64,000 nt of DNA, from NCBI GenBank assembly GCA_963732345.1, contig CAVSZI010000016.1:1-64000 (forward strand), given 5' to 3'. The notes under the pieces are model-generated. The model was given only the letters and a program-made list of their open reading frames with translations. It made no database searches and was not told the DNA's origin. The position numbers and the translations under genes were made by a program. Shown here piece after piece: positions 26,166 through 36,313 of this stretch (position 1 is the stretch's first letter; each line of letters opens with the position of its first letter). The DNA is from Bog-532 sp963732345. Lineage in GTDB: Bacteria > Actinomycetota > Actinomycetes > Streptosporangiales > Streptosporangiaceae.

Positions 26166-27620
26166 GTGGCCCCGCGCGCCGTCTCACGTCTCTCGCGGTC
26201 CTCGGCCGCCCATGACCTGCGGTGGGTTCTCGCCGAGCCCGGTTTCCGGCGCCTGTTCGCCACCCGGCTGATCTCGCAAGCCGGTGACGGCATCTACACG
26301 GCCGGCTTCGGCGCCTACGTGTTCTTCTCGGCGACCACATACCCGAACCCGGCCGCCGCAGCCTCGGCTTTCGCGGTCCTCTACCTGCCTTACTCGCTCA
26401 TCGGGCCGTTCGCCGGTGTCTTCATCGACCGCTGGTCCCGGCGCCAGATCCTGCTCGTGTCGGCGCTCGTCCGCGCGGGCCTGGTCGCGGTGACCGCGCT
26501 GCTCGTGGTCTCCGGCCGGCTCGGTGCGCCCCTGTACGTGAGCGCGCTGGCCGCGCTCGGCGTCAACCGGTTCTTCCTGGCCTCGCTGTCTGCGGCCCTG
26601 CCGCACGTCGTCCGCGACGACAAGCTCGTGACGGCGAACTCCCTGGCCCCGACGGTGGGCGGGATCGTGACGTCGGTGGCGGGCATCGCCGCGGTCGGCG
26701 TCCGTTTGCTGCTCGGCGGGGGCCACGGCGGCGCGGCGGTGATCGTGCTCGTGGCCGGGGTCTGCTACCTGCTGGCCGGACTGACGGCGGCGACCATGCG
26801 GCGCGACTTGCTGGGGCCGGTCCAGGAGGCGGACCACGCGCCGGAACCGCTCTCACGGGTCCTTCGGGAGGTGGTAGGAAATCTCGTCGCGGGGGTGGCC
26901 TACCTCACCCGCCGCCGGGGCCCGGCGGCGGCCATCGGGGCGATCGGCGGGTATCGCCTGCTGTACGGGATCGCTTTCCTTATGTCGATCCTGCTGTACC
27001 GCAACTACTTTTACCCGGCCGGCAACGGGAATGCGGCCCTCGGCCACTTCACCCTCGTGATCATCGTGTCCGCGGTGGGTTACGGGCTCGCCGCCGTGAT
27101 CTCCCCGCCGGTCACCAGACGGCTCGCCAAGGAGCCCTGGATCGCCCTGCTGCTCGCCTGCTCCGGCGTGGCGGCGGTGCTGGGCGTGACGTTCAGCCAG
27201 ATCCCGTTCCTCGTCATGGGCTTCGTTCTCGGCCTGACCGGTCAGGGGATCGCGATCTCGGCCACGACAATCATCCAGGAGCAGACGGACGACGCCTACC
27301 GGGGCCGGGCGTTCGCCCTGTACGACATGATGTTCAACGGGGTTTTCGTGGTCGGGGCCATCGCCGCGGCGGCCGTCATCCCGGTCGACGGCAAGTCCTA
27401 TCCGCTGATCGCGGTGCTGGCCATCGGCTACCTGCTCGTCGCGGCGATCTACGCGCTGCTGAGCCGGGCCCGTGCGCGTAACGTCGCGGTGGGGCCGGAG
27501 GATACGTCGCCGTCCGGGGCCTCACCCGGCTCACCGTCAGCGGCCCCACCGGCCTCACCGCCAGCGGCCGGGGACGGCACGGACAGCCCCTCCGCCTCGG
27601 CCCAGCGGAGCAGCTCCTGA
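26166..27620 (+). CDS. MFS transporter
   Basis: 484 residues, about 12 membrane helices, major facilitator superfamily of the drug/metabolite exporter kind. The N-terminal half has GFRRLFATRLISQAGDGIY and the loop FAGVFIDRWSRRQILL, matching motif A. The C-terminal half has FVLGLTGQGIAISATTIIQE and YRGRAFALYDMMFNGVFV. The last ~40 residues are Ser/Pro/Ala-rich and overlap the 3' end of the CCA-adding enzyme gene by 172 bases. Substrate unknown. Confidence 0.88.
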   Translation: MAPRAVSRLSRSSAAHDLRWVLAEPGFRRLFATRLISQAGDGIYTAGFGAYVFFSATTYPNPAAAASAFAVLYLPYSLIGPFAGVFIDRWSRRQILLVSALVRAGLVAVTALLVVSGRLGAPLYVSALAALGVNRFFLASLSAALPHVVRDDKLVTANSLAPTVGGIVTSVAGIAAVGVRLLLGGGHGGAAVIVLVAGVCYLLAGLTAATMRRDLLGPVQEADHAPEPLSRVLREVVGNLVAGVAYLTRRRGPAAAIGAIGGYRLLYGIAFLMSILLYRNYFYPAGNGNAALGHFTLVIIVSAVGYGLAAVISPPVTRRLAKEPWIALLLACSGVAAVLGVTFSQIPFLVMGFVLGLTGQGIAISATTIIQEQTDDAYRGRAFALYDMMFNGVFVVGAIAAAAVIPVDGKSYPLIAVLAIGYLLVAAIYALLSRARARNVAVGPEDTSPSGASPGSPSAAPPASPPAAGDGTDSPSASAQRSSS

Positions 27621-29050
27621 GTGGCGCGTTCCCTGCCGATCAGGCCCTCTTCGATGCGGAGCTCCAGCAGGAACGCGTGGGCCCGGCCGACCAGCGGTCC
27701 GCGCGGTACGCCCAGAATCCGCATGATCTCGTTGCCGTCCAGCTCGGGCCGGAGCTTGGCCAGCTCCTCCTGCGCGGACAGCCGCTCGATCCGCTGTTCC
27801 AGGTCGTCGTAGGCGCGGGCGAGCCGGTTCGCCTTCGCCACGTTCCTCGTGGTGCAGTCGGCCCTGGTGAGCGCGTTCAGCCGGGTCAGCAGGGGCCCCG
27901 CGTCCCGGACGTACCGGCGGACGGCCGAGTCGGTCCACCCGGCCTCACCGTAACCGTGAAAGCGCAGATGCAGCTCCACCAGCTTGGAGACGTCGTTCAC
28001 CACGTCCTTGGGAAACCGGAGCGCGGTGAGCCGCTTCCTGGCCATCTTGGCCCCGACCACCTCGTGATGGTGGAAGGTGACCCGGCCGTCGGGCAGCCGG
28101 TCACGCGTCCTCGGCTTGCCGATGTCGTGCAGCAGGGCAGCGAGCCGCAGCACCAGGTCGCTGGTGAGCCCGTACCGCTCCTCCAGTCCGATGGCCTGGC
28201 GCAAGACGGTGAGACTGTGCTGGTAGACGTCTTTGTGGCGATAGTGCTCGTCGGCCTCGAGCCGGAGCCGTGGCACCTCGGGCAGCACGTAGTCGGCGAC
28301 GCCCGTGTCGACCAGCAGTTCGATCCCGCGCGCGGGATCGTGCGTCAGCATCAGCTTGCTGAGCTCATCGGTGATCCGTTCGGCGGAAACGATCTCCAGC
28401 CGCTCGGCCTGGCGTCCCATGGCCTCACGCACGTCCTCGGCCACGGCGAAGTCCAGCTTGGCGCAGAACCGGGCGGCGCGCAGGATGCGCAGCGGGTCAT
28501 CGGAAAAAGACTCGTCCGCCGTCGCGGGGGTCCGCAGGACCTTCTCCTTCAGCGCCAACAGGCCGCCGAACGGGTCGACGAGCTCGTGGGCGGGCAGGCG
28601 CGCCGCCATCGCGTTAACGGTGAAGTCCCGGCGGCGCAGATCCTCCTCCAGGGATGTCCCGTAGCGCACCCCGGGTTTGCGCGACCGTGACGCGTATTCC
28701 TCACTCCGGTAGGTGGTGATCTCGAAGATGGTGCTGCCTCTGCGCAGCCCGACCGTGCCGAAATCAATCCCCACCGTCCACACGTGGTCCGCCCAGTCCC
28801 CGACGATGGCCAGGATGTCCGCGGGCGGGGCGTCGGTGGTCAGGTCGAGATCTCCGGGCTGCCGTCCCAGGAACACGTCACGGACCGAACCGCCGACCAG
28901 CGCGAGCTCGTAGCCGTGGCGCGCGAACAGCAGGCCGAGGTCGTCGGCGGCGGGCGCCACGCGCCGCAGCAGGGCCGCAGCGGCCTTTCGCTGCTCGTCG
29001 TTCAGCGGGTTCACGGGGCTCACAGGACGCAGGGAAATGGAATTTGGCAC
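27449..29050 (-). CDS. CCA tRNA nucleotidyltransferase
   Basis: Adds or repairs the tRNA 3' CCA end. 533 residues from the GTG at 29050 (reads MPNSIS, as homologues do). The nucleotidyltransferase motif is LVGGSVRDVFLGRQPGDLDLTT. The RNA-binding region has LRAARFCAKLDF. The HD domain has LRLAALLHDIGKPRTR and FHHHEVVGAKMARKRL, a fused phosphohydrolase typical of this class. The Pro/Gly/Ala-rich tail after LLRWAEAEGL overlaps the MFS gene. This is essential where tRNA genes lack encoded CCA, as in the tRNA-Arg gene at 5338. Confidence 0.93.
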   Translation of the reverse strand: MPNSISLRPVSPVNPLNDEQRKAAAALLRRVAPAADDLGLLFARHGYELALVGGSVRDVFLGRQPGDLDLTTDAPPADILAIVGDWADHVWTVGIDFGTVGLRRGSTIFEITTYRSEEYASRSRKPGVRYGTSLEEDLRRRDFTVNAMAARLPAHELVDPFGGLLALKEKVLRTPATADESFSDDPLRILRAARFCAKLDFAVAEDVREAMGRQAERLEIVSAERITDELSKLMLTHDPARGIELLVDTGVADYVLPEVPRLRLEADEHYRHKDVYQHSLTVLRQAIGLEERYGLTSDLVLRLAALLHDIGKPRTRDRLPDGRVTFHHHEVVGAKMARKRLTALRFPKDVVNDVSKLVELHLRFHGYGEAGWTDSAVRRYVRDAGPLLTRLNALTRADCTTRNVAKANRLARAYDDLEQRIERLSAQEELAKLRPELDGNEIMRILGVPRGPLVGRAHAFLLELRIEEGLIGRERATQELLRWAEAEGLSVPSPAAGGEAGGAADGEPGEAPDGDVSSGPTATLRARARLSSA

Positions 29051-29213
29051 GGCTATCGAGGGTAAGGGGTGTGGAGAAGCGAGGATACCCGGAGCGGCGC
29101 AAATGCCGCCGCGGGCCACCAGGTAACGGAAACGGGCCGGCCGGGTATGCGCCCGCCTGAGCCCGCCCGCGACGCCGGCCACTTTTTCAGGAAACCGCAA
29201 TAACATTTCAGGC

Positions 29214-31601
29214 GTGCCCCGTCAGCGTGCCGCGCCGGGTTCCTTCATCCGGGCCGCGGTCACCCTCGCCCTTCTCGTTGCCGCGATCGCGGTGGCGGGC
29301 GGGTGTCTGCTGGCGGCCGCTCCCACCGCGTACGCCGGGGAGCAGGGACGGCTGGCACCGGCCCCGAGCAGCGCGTCTGTCGCCATCGATTCGGTCAGTC
29401 CGGAGGTCGCGCGGCCCGGCGGGACGGTGACCGTTTCGGGCACGGTCACGAACGAATCGCACAGCACGCTGTCCGGCCTGTCCATCCAGCTGCGCTCGGC
29501 GGCGGTGCGGCTGGGCAGCCGGGACGACCTGGCGAGCTACGCCAGCGGCACCCTGGCCGCCGACACCCCGGTCGGCACTCCCGTCCTGGTCACCGAGGGC
29601 CTGCCCAGCGGCGCCACCGCCCAGTGGCGGGTCTCTCTGCCGGTGACCGCGATCGGGATCAGCGAGTTCGGTGTCTACCCTCTGGCCGCGCAGGCCGTCG
29701 ATGCCATTGGCCTTCCCGTCGGCACGGCGCGTACCTTCCTGCCCTTCTGGCCGGGTGCCGCCGCGGCCGGCCTGACGCAGCGCCTGAAGGTCGCGTGGGT
29801 CTGGCCGCTGCTCAACGCGCCCCAGCAGGGCATCTGCCCGGCACTAACCAGCAACGGCCTGGCCACCAGCATCGCCCCAGGCGGCCGCCTGGGCACGCTG
29901 CTGGCCACCGGTTCCGCCTACGCCGCGAGCGCGGACCTGACCTGGGCGGTGGACCCGGGCCTGCTGCAGAGCGTCTCCACGATGACACACGCTTACCGGG
30001 TCGGAGGAACGGCCGCCTGCACCGGCGGCATCCCGTACCGCGCGAGCCCCGCCGCGGCCCAGTGGCTGTACGGAGTGCGGGCGGTCGCCTCCAGCCAGCA
30101 GATGTTCACGACGCCGTACGACGACGTGGACGTCGCGGCGCTCACTCACAATGGACTGGACAGCGACCTGGCCAGCGCCTACCACCAGGGCGGACTGGCG
30201 GCGAGCGCACTGCTGGGCGTGTCGTCCAGGCGCTCATCGGCGGCCGGCCGCCCGGGCCGGGCCGTCCCGGCATCGGCGTCCGGCTCGGTCGCGTGGCCGG
30301 CCGACGGGCTGGCCGATTCCAGCGTGCTCGCCAACCTCGCGGTCAACGGGATCAGCACCGTGGTGCTCAGCAGTGCCGAGATGCGCGCACCCAGTGGCAC
30401 CTTCATCCCGGACGACGCGGTGGCCTCAACGCCGACGGCCACCGGGACGACCATGAAAGTGCTGCTCGCCGACTCGGCGATCACCAGCGTGCTCGGCTCG
30501 GCCACGTCCGCGCCCGGCAGTTCCTTCGCGGTAAGCCAGCGGTTTCTCGCCGAGACCGCGATGATCGCGGCCGAAGATCCGGGCCTGGCGCGTGCGGTGG
30601 TCGTGGCGCCACCACGCGAGTGGGCTCCGTCGGCCGCCCTGGCCAGCCAGTTGCTGAGCGAGACGGCCAGCGCACCCTGGTTGGCACCCGACACGCTCGC
30701 CGCGCTGGCCAGCTCGCCGGTGAGCGCCACCCAAGCGGCCCGCATGCCACCGCCGGACAATCAGGTCACCCCGGGTGAGCTGAACGGCCTCTATCTCAAG
30801 CAGGCCGGCGCCCTCGACTCCCTGGTGCGGGTGTACAAGAGCATCCTCTTCCAGCCGAAGGCGCAGTACCTGAGCCAGCTGAGCGCGGGCGTGGCGGCGA
30901 CCGAATCATCCGCGTGGCGGGGCAGCCCGGCGGCCAGCGCAGCGGGCATGGCCATGCTGGACCACGTCACGGATTACCTGACCGGTGTCTTCCGCAAGGT
31001 CCAGGTCGTCAACTCCGCACGGGCGACCCTGGTCGGGTCGTCCGGCACGCTTCCCGTGTCCATCGGGAACGAGCTGCCGGAGAGCATTCAGGTGCGGCTG
31101 CAGGCGACCGTGCCACCCGACAGCCGGCTGACGGTGACGGGCCAGACCCCGCCGGGCCTGATCACGGTCGGCGCTGGACAGACGGTGACCGCCCGCCTCT
31201 CCGTCCGTTCCGGGGCCGTCGGTGACACGACGATTGAAATGCGCCTGCTCGGTAAGGACGGCAAGCCACTGCCGAGTGCGCCCGTATCGCTCAGCGTGCA
31301 GTCGACCCAGTTCGGGTCGACGCTGCTCATCATCATCTACGTCGCACTGGGGGTCTTCGTGCTGACCGCCATCGCCCGGGCGATCCGCCGGGCGCTGCGC
31401 GACGATCCCCCCGGGCGGCCGCGGGGCGGCCGGCCGGGCGCCCCTGGGCCCGCTAACGAGGCAGAACGCTCGCAAGGCATGCCCACCGCGGTCGATGGAG
31501 CGGCTACCGTCGAAAGAGGCAACGAAGGCACCGATCCCCGTCACCCACCGGAGGGCCCGGATGATTTCGCCGATGTACGAGGCTCGGCCGGGTACACCTG
31601 A
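29214..31601 (+). CDS. DUF6049 family exported membrane-anchored protein
   Basis: 795 residues. Signal peptide (AAVTLALLVAAIAVAGGCLL), a long extracytoplasmic region with Ig-like stretches (VTVSGTVTNESHSTLSGLSI; NELPESIQVRLQATVPPD), then a C-terminal membrane helix (LLIIIYVALGVFVLTAIARA) and a basic cytoplasmic tail. It is conserved immediately upstream of murJ in actinobacteria and is thought to act with envelope assembly, but no reaction is known. Homologous to proteins next to the mycobacterial mviN locus. Confidence 0.85.
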   Translation: MPRQRAAPGSFIRAAVTLALLVAAIAVAGGCLLAAAPTAYAGEQGRLAPAPSSASVAIDSVSPEVARPGGTVTVSGTVTNESHSTLSGLSIQLRSAAVRLGSRDDLASYASGTLAADTPVGTPVLVTEGLPSGATAQWRVSLPVTAIGISEFGVYPLAAQAVDAIGLPVGTARTFLPFWPGAAAAGLTQRLKVAWVWPLLNAPQQGICPALTSNGLATSIAPGGRLGTLLATGSAYAASADLTWAVDPGLLQSVSTMTHAYRVGGTAACTGGIPYRASPAAAQWLYGVRAVASSQQMFTTPYDDVDVAALTHNGLDSDLASAYHQGGLAASALLGVSSRRSSAAGRPGRAVPASASGSVAWPADGLADSSVLANLAVNGISTVVLSSAEMRAPSGTFIPDDAVASTPTATGTTMKVLLADSAITSVLGSATSAPGSSFAVSQRFLAETAMIAAEDPGLARAVVVAPPREWAPSAALASQLLSETASAPWLAPDTLAALASSPVSATQAARMPPPDNQVTPGELNGLYLKQAGALDSLVRVYKSILFQPKAQYLSQLSAGVAATESSAWRGSPAASAAGMAMLDHVTDYLTGVFRKVQVVNSARATLVGSSGTLPVSIGNELPESIQVRLQATVPPDSRLTVTGQTPPGLITVGAGQTVTARLSVRSGAVGDTTIEMRLLGKDGKPLPSAPVSLSVQSTQFGSTLLIIIYVALGVFVLTAIARAIRRALRDDPPGRPRGGRPGAPGPANEAERSQGMPTAVDGAATVERGNEGTDPRHPPEGPDDFADVRGSAGYT

Positions 31602-31703
31602 CCGCAGGCCTTGCGCAGGCGCGTACGCCGGCCTGACCGTGGGGCAGACCGGAGTGACGGCCAAGACAGGCGGACCGCGCCGTGACAACCCGGCGGGTAG
31701 GAC

Positions 31704-34485
31704 GTGACCGGCGACTCCTCCGGCGACGAGCCGCGCCGCGGCGGGGTCAGGGGCGGCTACGGCCGGGACCCGCGCTACCAGCCTCGCCAGCCCCGGTGAA
31801 CCGAACGACCCGGGCGAGGACGGCACCGCCCGGTACGGTTCCGGGGATCTCAGTGACCTGTGGCGTGAACCCGGCCCGTGGGCGGCCGACGCGCGGCGCG
31901 GGCTCGAGGCCTGGCAGGACAGTGACGAGCCTAGGTACCCGAATGACCCCCGCTACAGGGACGAGCCCGGGTACGGCGACCAGCCGCGGCACAGGGATCA
32001 GCCCCGGTCCCGGGACGAACGGCGTTACGCGGACGGCCGGGGCCGCAGCGACCGGGACGGCTACGGCCCGGGCCCCGGCTACGGCGGGCGGGAAAGCACC
32101 AGCGGCGCGGGCCGCGGCGGCCGGGATGACGACCCCCGGCCCGGCGGCCGCGGCACCCCCGGCGGGCCGGGGGGGCAAGGCGGCCCGCGGCCGGAGGAGA
32201 CCTACCAGAGCCCGGCCACCTGGCGTGGCCGGAACGGAGGACCGCGCCCCGCGAGACGTGAGCCGGACGCGCCCACCGAGCGGCAGCGCAACCCCCGTGC
32301 GTGGCACGGCCCCGCGGAACAGCCCCGTGAGCAGGAGCGGAGCCCCCGGACCGGGAACCAGCCGCGGTCGGCCGGCGGCCAGGACGCCTGGCGTCAGGCT
32401 CCGCCGCCGGCCGGACCTCCACGGCGCCCGGCAGGCCCAGCGACCCCGCCGCCGGGGCCCGCCGAACCCGGCCGGGGCGAGCGAGCCTGGTGGGACGACG
32501 CCTTCCGGCCGTCCTTGCCCGCGTCCTTGCCCGCGTCCTTGCCCGCGTCCTCGCCGGCCGATCCGGGCCGGGCGGGATCCGCAGGGACGGACCGGCCGGG
32601 ACGGTCGCCGGCAGGCCGGTCCCAGCCACGCCCGAGCCTGCCGGCCCAGGGCCAGCCCGGCCAGGGCCAGCCGTCGCCCGCGCCGGCCCGGCGGCCCTCG
32701 GCCCAGGGTTACGGGGTTCCGCCCGGTGAGCTGACCCAGCCGATCCCGATCTACCAGCCGCAGGGCACCTACGTCGCCGACGCGTACCTGGTGGCGGGTC
32801 CCGACGACGACACTGCACTGGCGGAGACGGTCTATGTCCCGCTTCCGGATTTCCGAGGCGAGGGTTCAGCGCCCGCGGGAACCGGCCTGGCCCGGTCCAC
32901 CCGTTCGATGGCGATAGGCACGCTGATCTCCCGGGTCACCGGCTTCCTGCGCACCTTCGTCTTTGTGTTCGCGCTCGGCACCGCCACCCTGGCGAACGCC
33001 TACAACAACGCCAACACCCTCCCGAACGCGGTGTACGACGTGATGATCGGCGGGGTGCTCACCAGCGTGGTGGTGCCACTGCTGGTGAAGGCGGCCAACA
33101 AGCACCGGGACGGCGGTGATGGATACAACCAGCGGATCTTTACCCTCACGGTGGTGGCCCTGGGCATTGTCACGGTGGTGGCGACGATCTCGGCCGGGCT
33201 GCTCGTGGACCTCTACGCGGCCTCTGTGCACGGCGCCGAGCACCGCCTCATGGTTGTGTTCGCGTACTTCTTCATCCCGCAGATCTTCTTCTACGGGCTA
33301 AGTTCGCTGATCGGCGCGATCCTGAACACCAGGAACAGCTTCGCCGCGCCGATGTGGACGCCGATTATCAACAACGTCGTCGTCATCGTGGTGGGGCTGC
33401 TCTTCGTGGTCACCATCGGACTGGACAAGACCGCCAGCGACGTGTCCACCGGCGGCGTTCTGCTGCTCGGGATCGGGACAACCCTGGGCATCATCGTCCA
33501 GACCGTCGCCCTGATCCCGGCGCTGCGCAAGGTTGGCTTCCAGTGGAGGCCACGGTTCGACTTCCGCCGCGAGGAGCTAGCCGAAATCGGCCGGATGGCG
33601 ATCTGGATGCTCGCCTACGTCGTGTCCACGCAGATCACGTTCGTCGTCACGACGAGGCTGGCCAACGCGGCGAGCGTGCACGTGCCCGACGCCGGCGTCT
33701 CCGCCTATAACTACTCGTACGCCCTGTTCCTGCTGCCGTACGCCATCATCGGCGTGTCCGTGACCACGGCGCTGCTGCCCAGAATGAGCAGGCACGCCGC
33801 CGAGGGCAAGTTCTGGCTGGTGCGTGACGACTTCTCCGCCAGCATCCGGCTGTCGTCGGTCATCCTCGTGCCCGCCGCCCTGCTGCTGGCCGTCCTCGGG
33901 CCGGCCCTGTCCGAGTTGCTGTTCAGCTACGGCAGCTCGTCGGTCGCGGGCGCACGGTACATCGGGGAGGCATTCGCGGCCTTCTCCCTCGGGCTCGTGC
34001 CGTTTGTCATCTTCCAGCTCCTGCTGCGCGTGTTCTATGCCCTGCACGACAGCCGCACCCCGGCCATTATCGGCTTCCTGGCGATGATCGCCACCGTGAT
34101 CGGGAACCTCCTCGTGGCGGCGATCCTGCCACCGGGCCAGGTCGTCGTCGGCATGGCTTTCGTCTACGGCGTCAGCTACGTCTTCAGCGCGGCGGTCGCG
34201 TGGCGGCTGCTGAGCGGGCGCGTCGGCGGCCTGGACGGCCGCGTGATCACGCGCAGCCTGGTCCGTATGCACGTGGCCACGATCCCGCCGCTTGTCCTCG
34301 CTTTCGCGGTCGGGGCCGCGGTGGGCGCGGTCGTCCATCCTGGCCCTGTTTACGGATTCATCACCGTCCTGATCGGCGGCGGCGGCGCTGTGCTGCTGTA
34401 CATCGTGGTGGCCAAGGCGCTGCGGCTGGACGAGCTGAACCAGCTCATGCGGATGGTCGGTGGCCGGTTCGGCCGCCGGGCCTGA
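31704..34485 (+). CDS. murJ: Lipid II flippase MurJ with long disordered N-terminus (leader frameshifted)
   Basis: The MATE-like flippase core (from about 32908, AIGTLISRVTGFLRTFVFVF) has 13-14 membrane helices, NAYNNANTLPNAVYDVMIGG, PQIFFYGLSSLIGAILNTR, and the C-terminal ALHDSRTPAIIGF. It moves lipid II across the membrane for peptidoglycan synthesis. Upstream lies ~390 codons of Pro/Gly/Arg/Asp-rich, DPRY- and DEPGYGD-type disordered leader, as in other actinobacterial MurJ. The leader starts well at GTG 31704 (VTGDSSGDEPRRGGV) but changes frame at about 31790. The core frame itself has no ATG/GTG until much later, so a single-base indel is likely. A 12-bp tandem repeat lies at 32511-32558. 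Confidence 0.88.
32511..32558 (+). repeat. 12-bp tandem repeat in murJ leader (SLPA units)
   Basis: Three exact copies of GTCCTTGCCCGC and one degenerate copy. Related to arrays in parA, yidC and recF (consensus GTTCTTGCCCGC), all in this orientation. Confidence 0.9.
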
Positions 34486-34747
34486 GGCCGGGCGGTCGGC
34501 AGGTGTCCGGGGCGTGTCGAGCCGGTGACCTGTCTGGGAACGAGCTCAGGGGCGTGGGATCATAGGTGAGACATTGACGCCAATCGCGTATAACGGTTTA
34601 CACGGGGCCGCTCGCTCGTAGCCCCGGTAGGAGGGCAAAGCGTCTTACCATTGTGAGCACCTACGGCAGCGCCGGCGGTAACGCCGCCGATCGAACCGGG
34701 GCCCCGGAAGGAGGGTCGAGAGCCGTCCCGCTCTTGACGGGTGATGC

Positions 34748-36298
34748 ATGAGCACGTACACCTCTGAACCGGGAATCCGGCTAGCAGGCCGTTACCGCCT
34801 CGAAGACCAGGTCGACGCGGGCGGCGGCTGGGCGCTGTGGAAGGCCATCGACGAAATCCTGGCGCGGGCGGTCACCGTTCTGGTGTTCACTGAGACCTTT
34901 CCCCGCGTCCGGGAGGCGGTCACGGCGGCGCGGGCCGCGAGCCGCCTGAACGACTCGCGGCTGTCTCAGGTATTCGATGTCGATGACTCGGGTGACCGTG
35001 CCTTCATCGTGATGGAATGGGTCGCGGGCGAGTCACTCACCGACATGCTCAGCGACGGGCCGCTGGACCCCTCGTGGGCGGCCACCCTTGTTTCCGAGGC
35101 CGCGCAGGCGATATCCGCCGCGCACGCCGCCGGCCTCGCGCACCTGAGGCTCGTTCCCGGATCGCTGCGCTGGACCTCGGGCGGCGGCGTAAAGATCACG
35201 GGCCTCGGCATGGACGCGGCCATCGCCGGGGTCGGTACCGAGGAAGGCTCCGCCGAGGACCGGGCGCTCACCGACACCCGCCAGCTCGCCTGGCTTATGT
35301 ACGCGGCGGTGACGGGTTACTGGCCTGGCCCCGAGCCGACGCCGCTGCCACCCGCGCCGACGGTGGACGGCGCCCCGTGCGGTCCCCGCCAGGTGTCCGC
35401 AGGCGTCCCCGCCAGCATCGACTCGATCATCTGCCAGGCGCTGTTCCAGCGGCACGGCCGCAACGGGTCGGTGATCACGACACCGATCGAGTTCGCCGAT
35501 GCGCTGACCCGCGTCGCTCCCCGCGCGCTGCCCACCCCGTCGCCGTATCACGACACGGCCCGGATGAGCCGGGGATCCGAGGCGGCCCGCACCGCGCGAT
35601 ACGGCAGCCAGCAGCCGCCCCGCCCGGAGGCCCCCGGACGGGGCCGCCAAGGGCCGCCAGAGTGGCGGGCGCCCCGGGGAGGCGCTGGCCGCCCGCCGCG
35701 GAGCGGCGCGGCCAAGGCCCTGATCAGCCTGGTGCTCGTGCTCGTGCTCGCGGCCGTCGCCGCCGTCGCGTGGTCGGTGTTCCACACCAAGCACGGCACG
35801 ACCGCGCGGGGGGCTTCGGGCGGCCACAGCCCGTCAGCCAGCCCGGCGGCGGCCACGACGATCCTGCAGCCGGTCAGCGCGAACGCGGCCGACAACCCCA
35901 CGCAGGCGGGCGCCGCGATCGACGGCAGCACCACCACCAACTGGAGTTCCCAGTTCTACATCGGCAACCCGGTCTTCGGCGGCCTGCGCAAAGGCAGTGG
36001 CCTGATCCTGGACATGGGCAAGCAGGTCCGGCCCAGCGAGGTGCAGGTCCAGTTCGGCTCGATCTGCTGCGCAGCGGTGCACATCGATATCGGCAATTCC
36101 AGCGACCCGTCATCGGAAAACGGGTTCACGACGGTGGCGAGCGCCAGCCACGCGGTGGACATCACGAAATTCAATGTGACCAGCTCGGCAAGGGGGCAGT
36201 ACGTGATGATCTGGTTCACCAGCCTGCCGCCGATGGCCGGAAGCCCGAACCAGTATGAGGCCCAGGTCTACAACGTGGTTGTGCGCGGATCCAGCTGA
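34748..36298 (+). CDS. Membrane pseudokinase with C-terminal discoidin-like domain (MurJ partner)
   Basis: 516 residues. The N-terminal ~260 have a protein-kinase fold outline (IRLAGRYRLEDQVDAGGGWALWKA; AFIVMEWVAGESLTDML), but the catalytic loop reads HLRLVPGSLRW instead of HRDLKPEN, and DFG is replaced by ITGLGM, so it should not phosphorylate. A membrane helix (LISLVLVLVLAAVAAVAWSV) leads to an extracellular beta-rich domain (about 380-516) with NWSSQFYIGNPVFGGL and two Cys (SICCAAV). In mycobacteria the same two domains are fused to MviN/MurJ and bind FHA regulators. Here the partner is a separate gene 262 bases downstream of murJ. Confidence 0.85.
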   Translation: MSTYTSEPGIRLAGRYRLEDQVDAGGGWALWKAIDEILARAVTVLVFTETFPRVREAVTAARAASRLNDSRLSQVFDVDDSGDRAFIVMEWVAGESLTDMLSDGPLDPSWAATLVSEAAQAISAAHAAGLAHLRLVPGSLRWTSGGGVKITGLGMDAAIAGVGTEEGSAEDRALTDTRQLAWLMYAAVTGYWPGPEPTPLPPAPTVDGAPCGPRQVSAGVPASIDSIICQALFQRHGRNGSVITTPIEFADALTRVAPRALPTPSPYHDTARMSRGSEAARTARYGSQQPPRPEAPGRGRQGPPEWRAPRGGAGRPPRSGAAKALISLVLVLVLAAVAAVAWSVFHTKHGTTARGASGGHSPSASPAAATTILQPVSANAADNPTQAGAAIDGSTTTNWSSQFYIGNPVFGGLRKGSGLILDMGKQVRPSEVQVQFGSICCAAVHIDIGNSSDPSSENGFTTVASASHAVDITKFNVTSSARGQYVMIWFTSLPPMAGSPNQYEAQVYNVVVRGSS

Positions 36299-36313
36299 GA
36301 TCCCCGGGCAGCC

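Noticed and set aside
31682..32734. Open + frame of 350 codons over the murJ leader
   Set aside because: Arg/Thr/Pro-rich. The acidic DPRY/DEPGYGD composition belongs to the flippase frame instead.
34486..34747. Riboswitch or small RNA between murJ and the pseudokinase gene
   Set aside because: Only a promoter-like TTGACG and TATAAC at non-standard spacing were seen, with no convincing fold.
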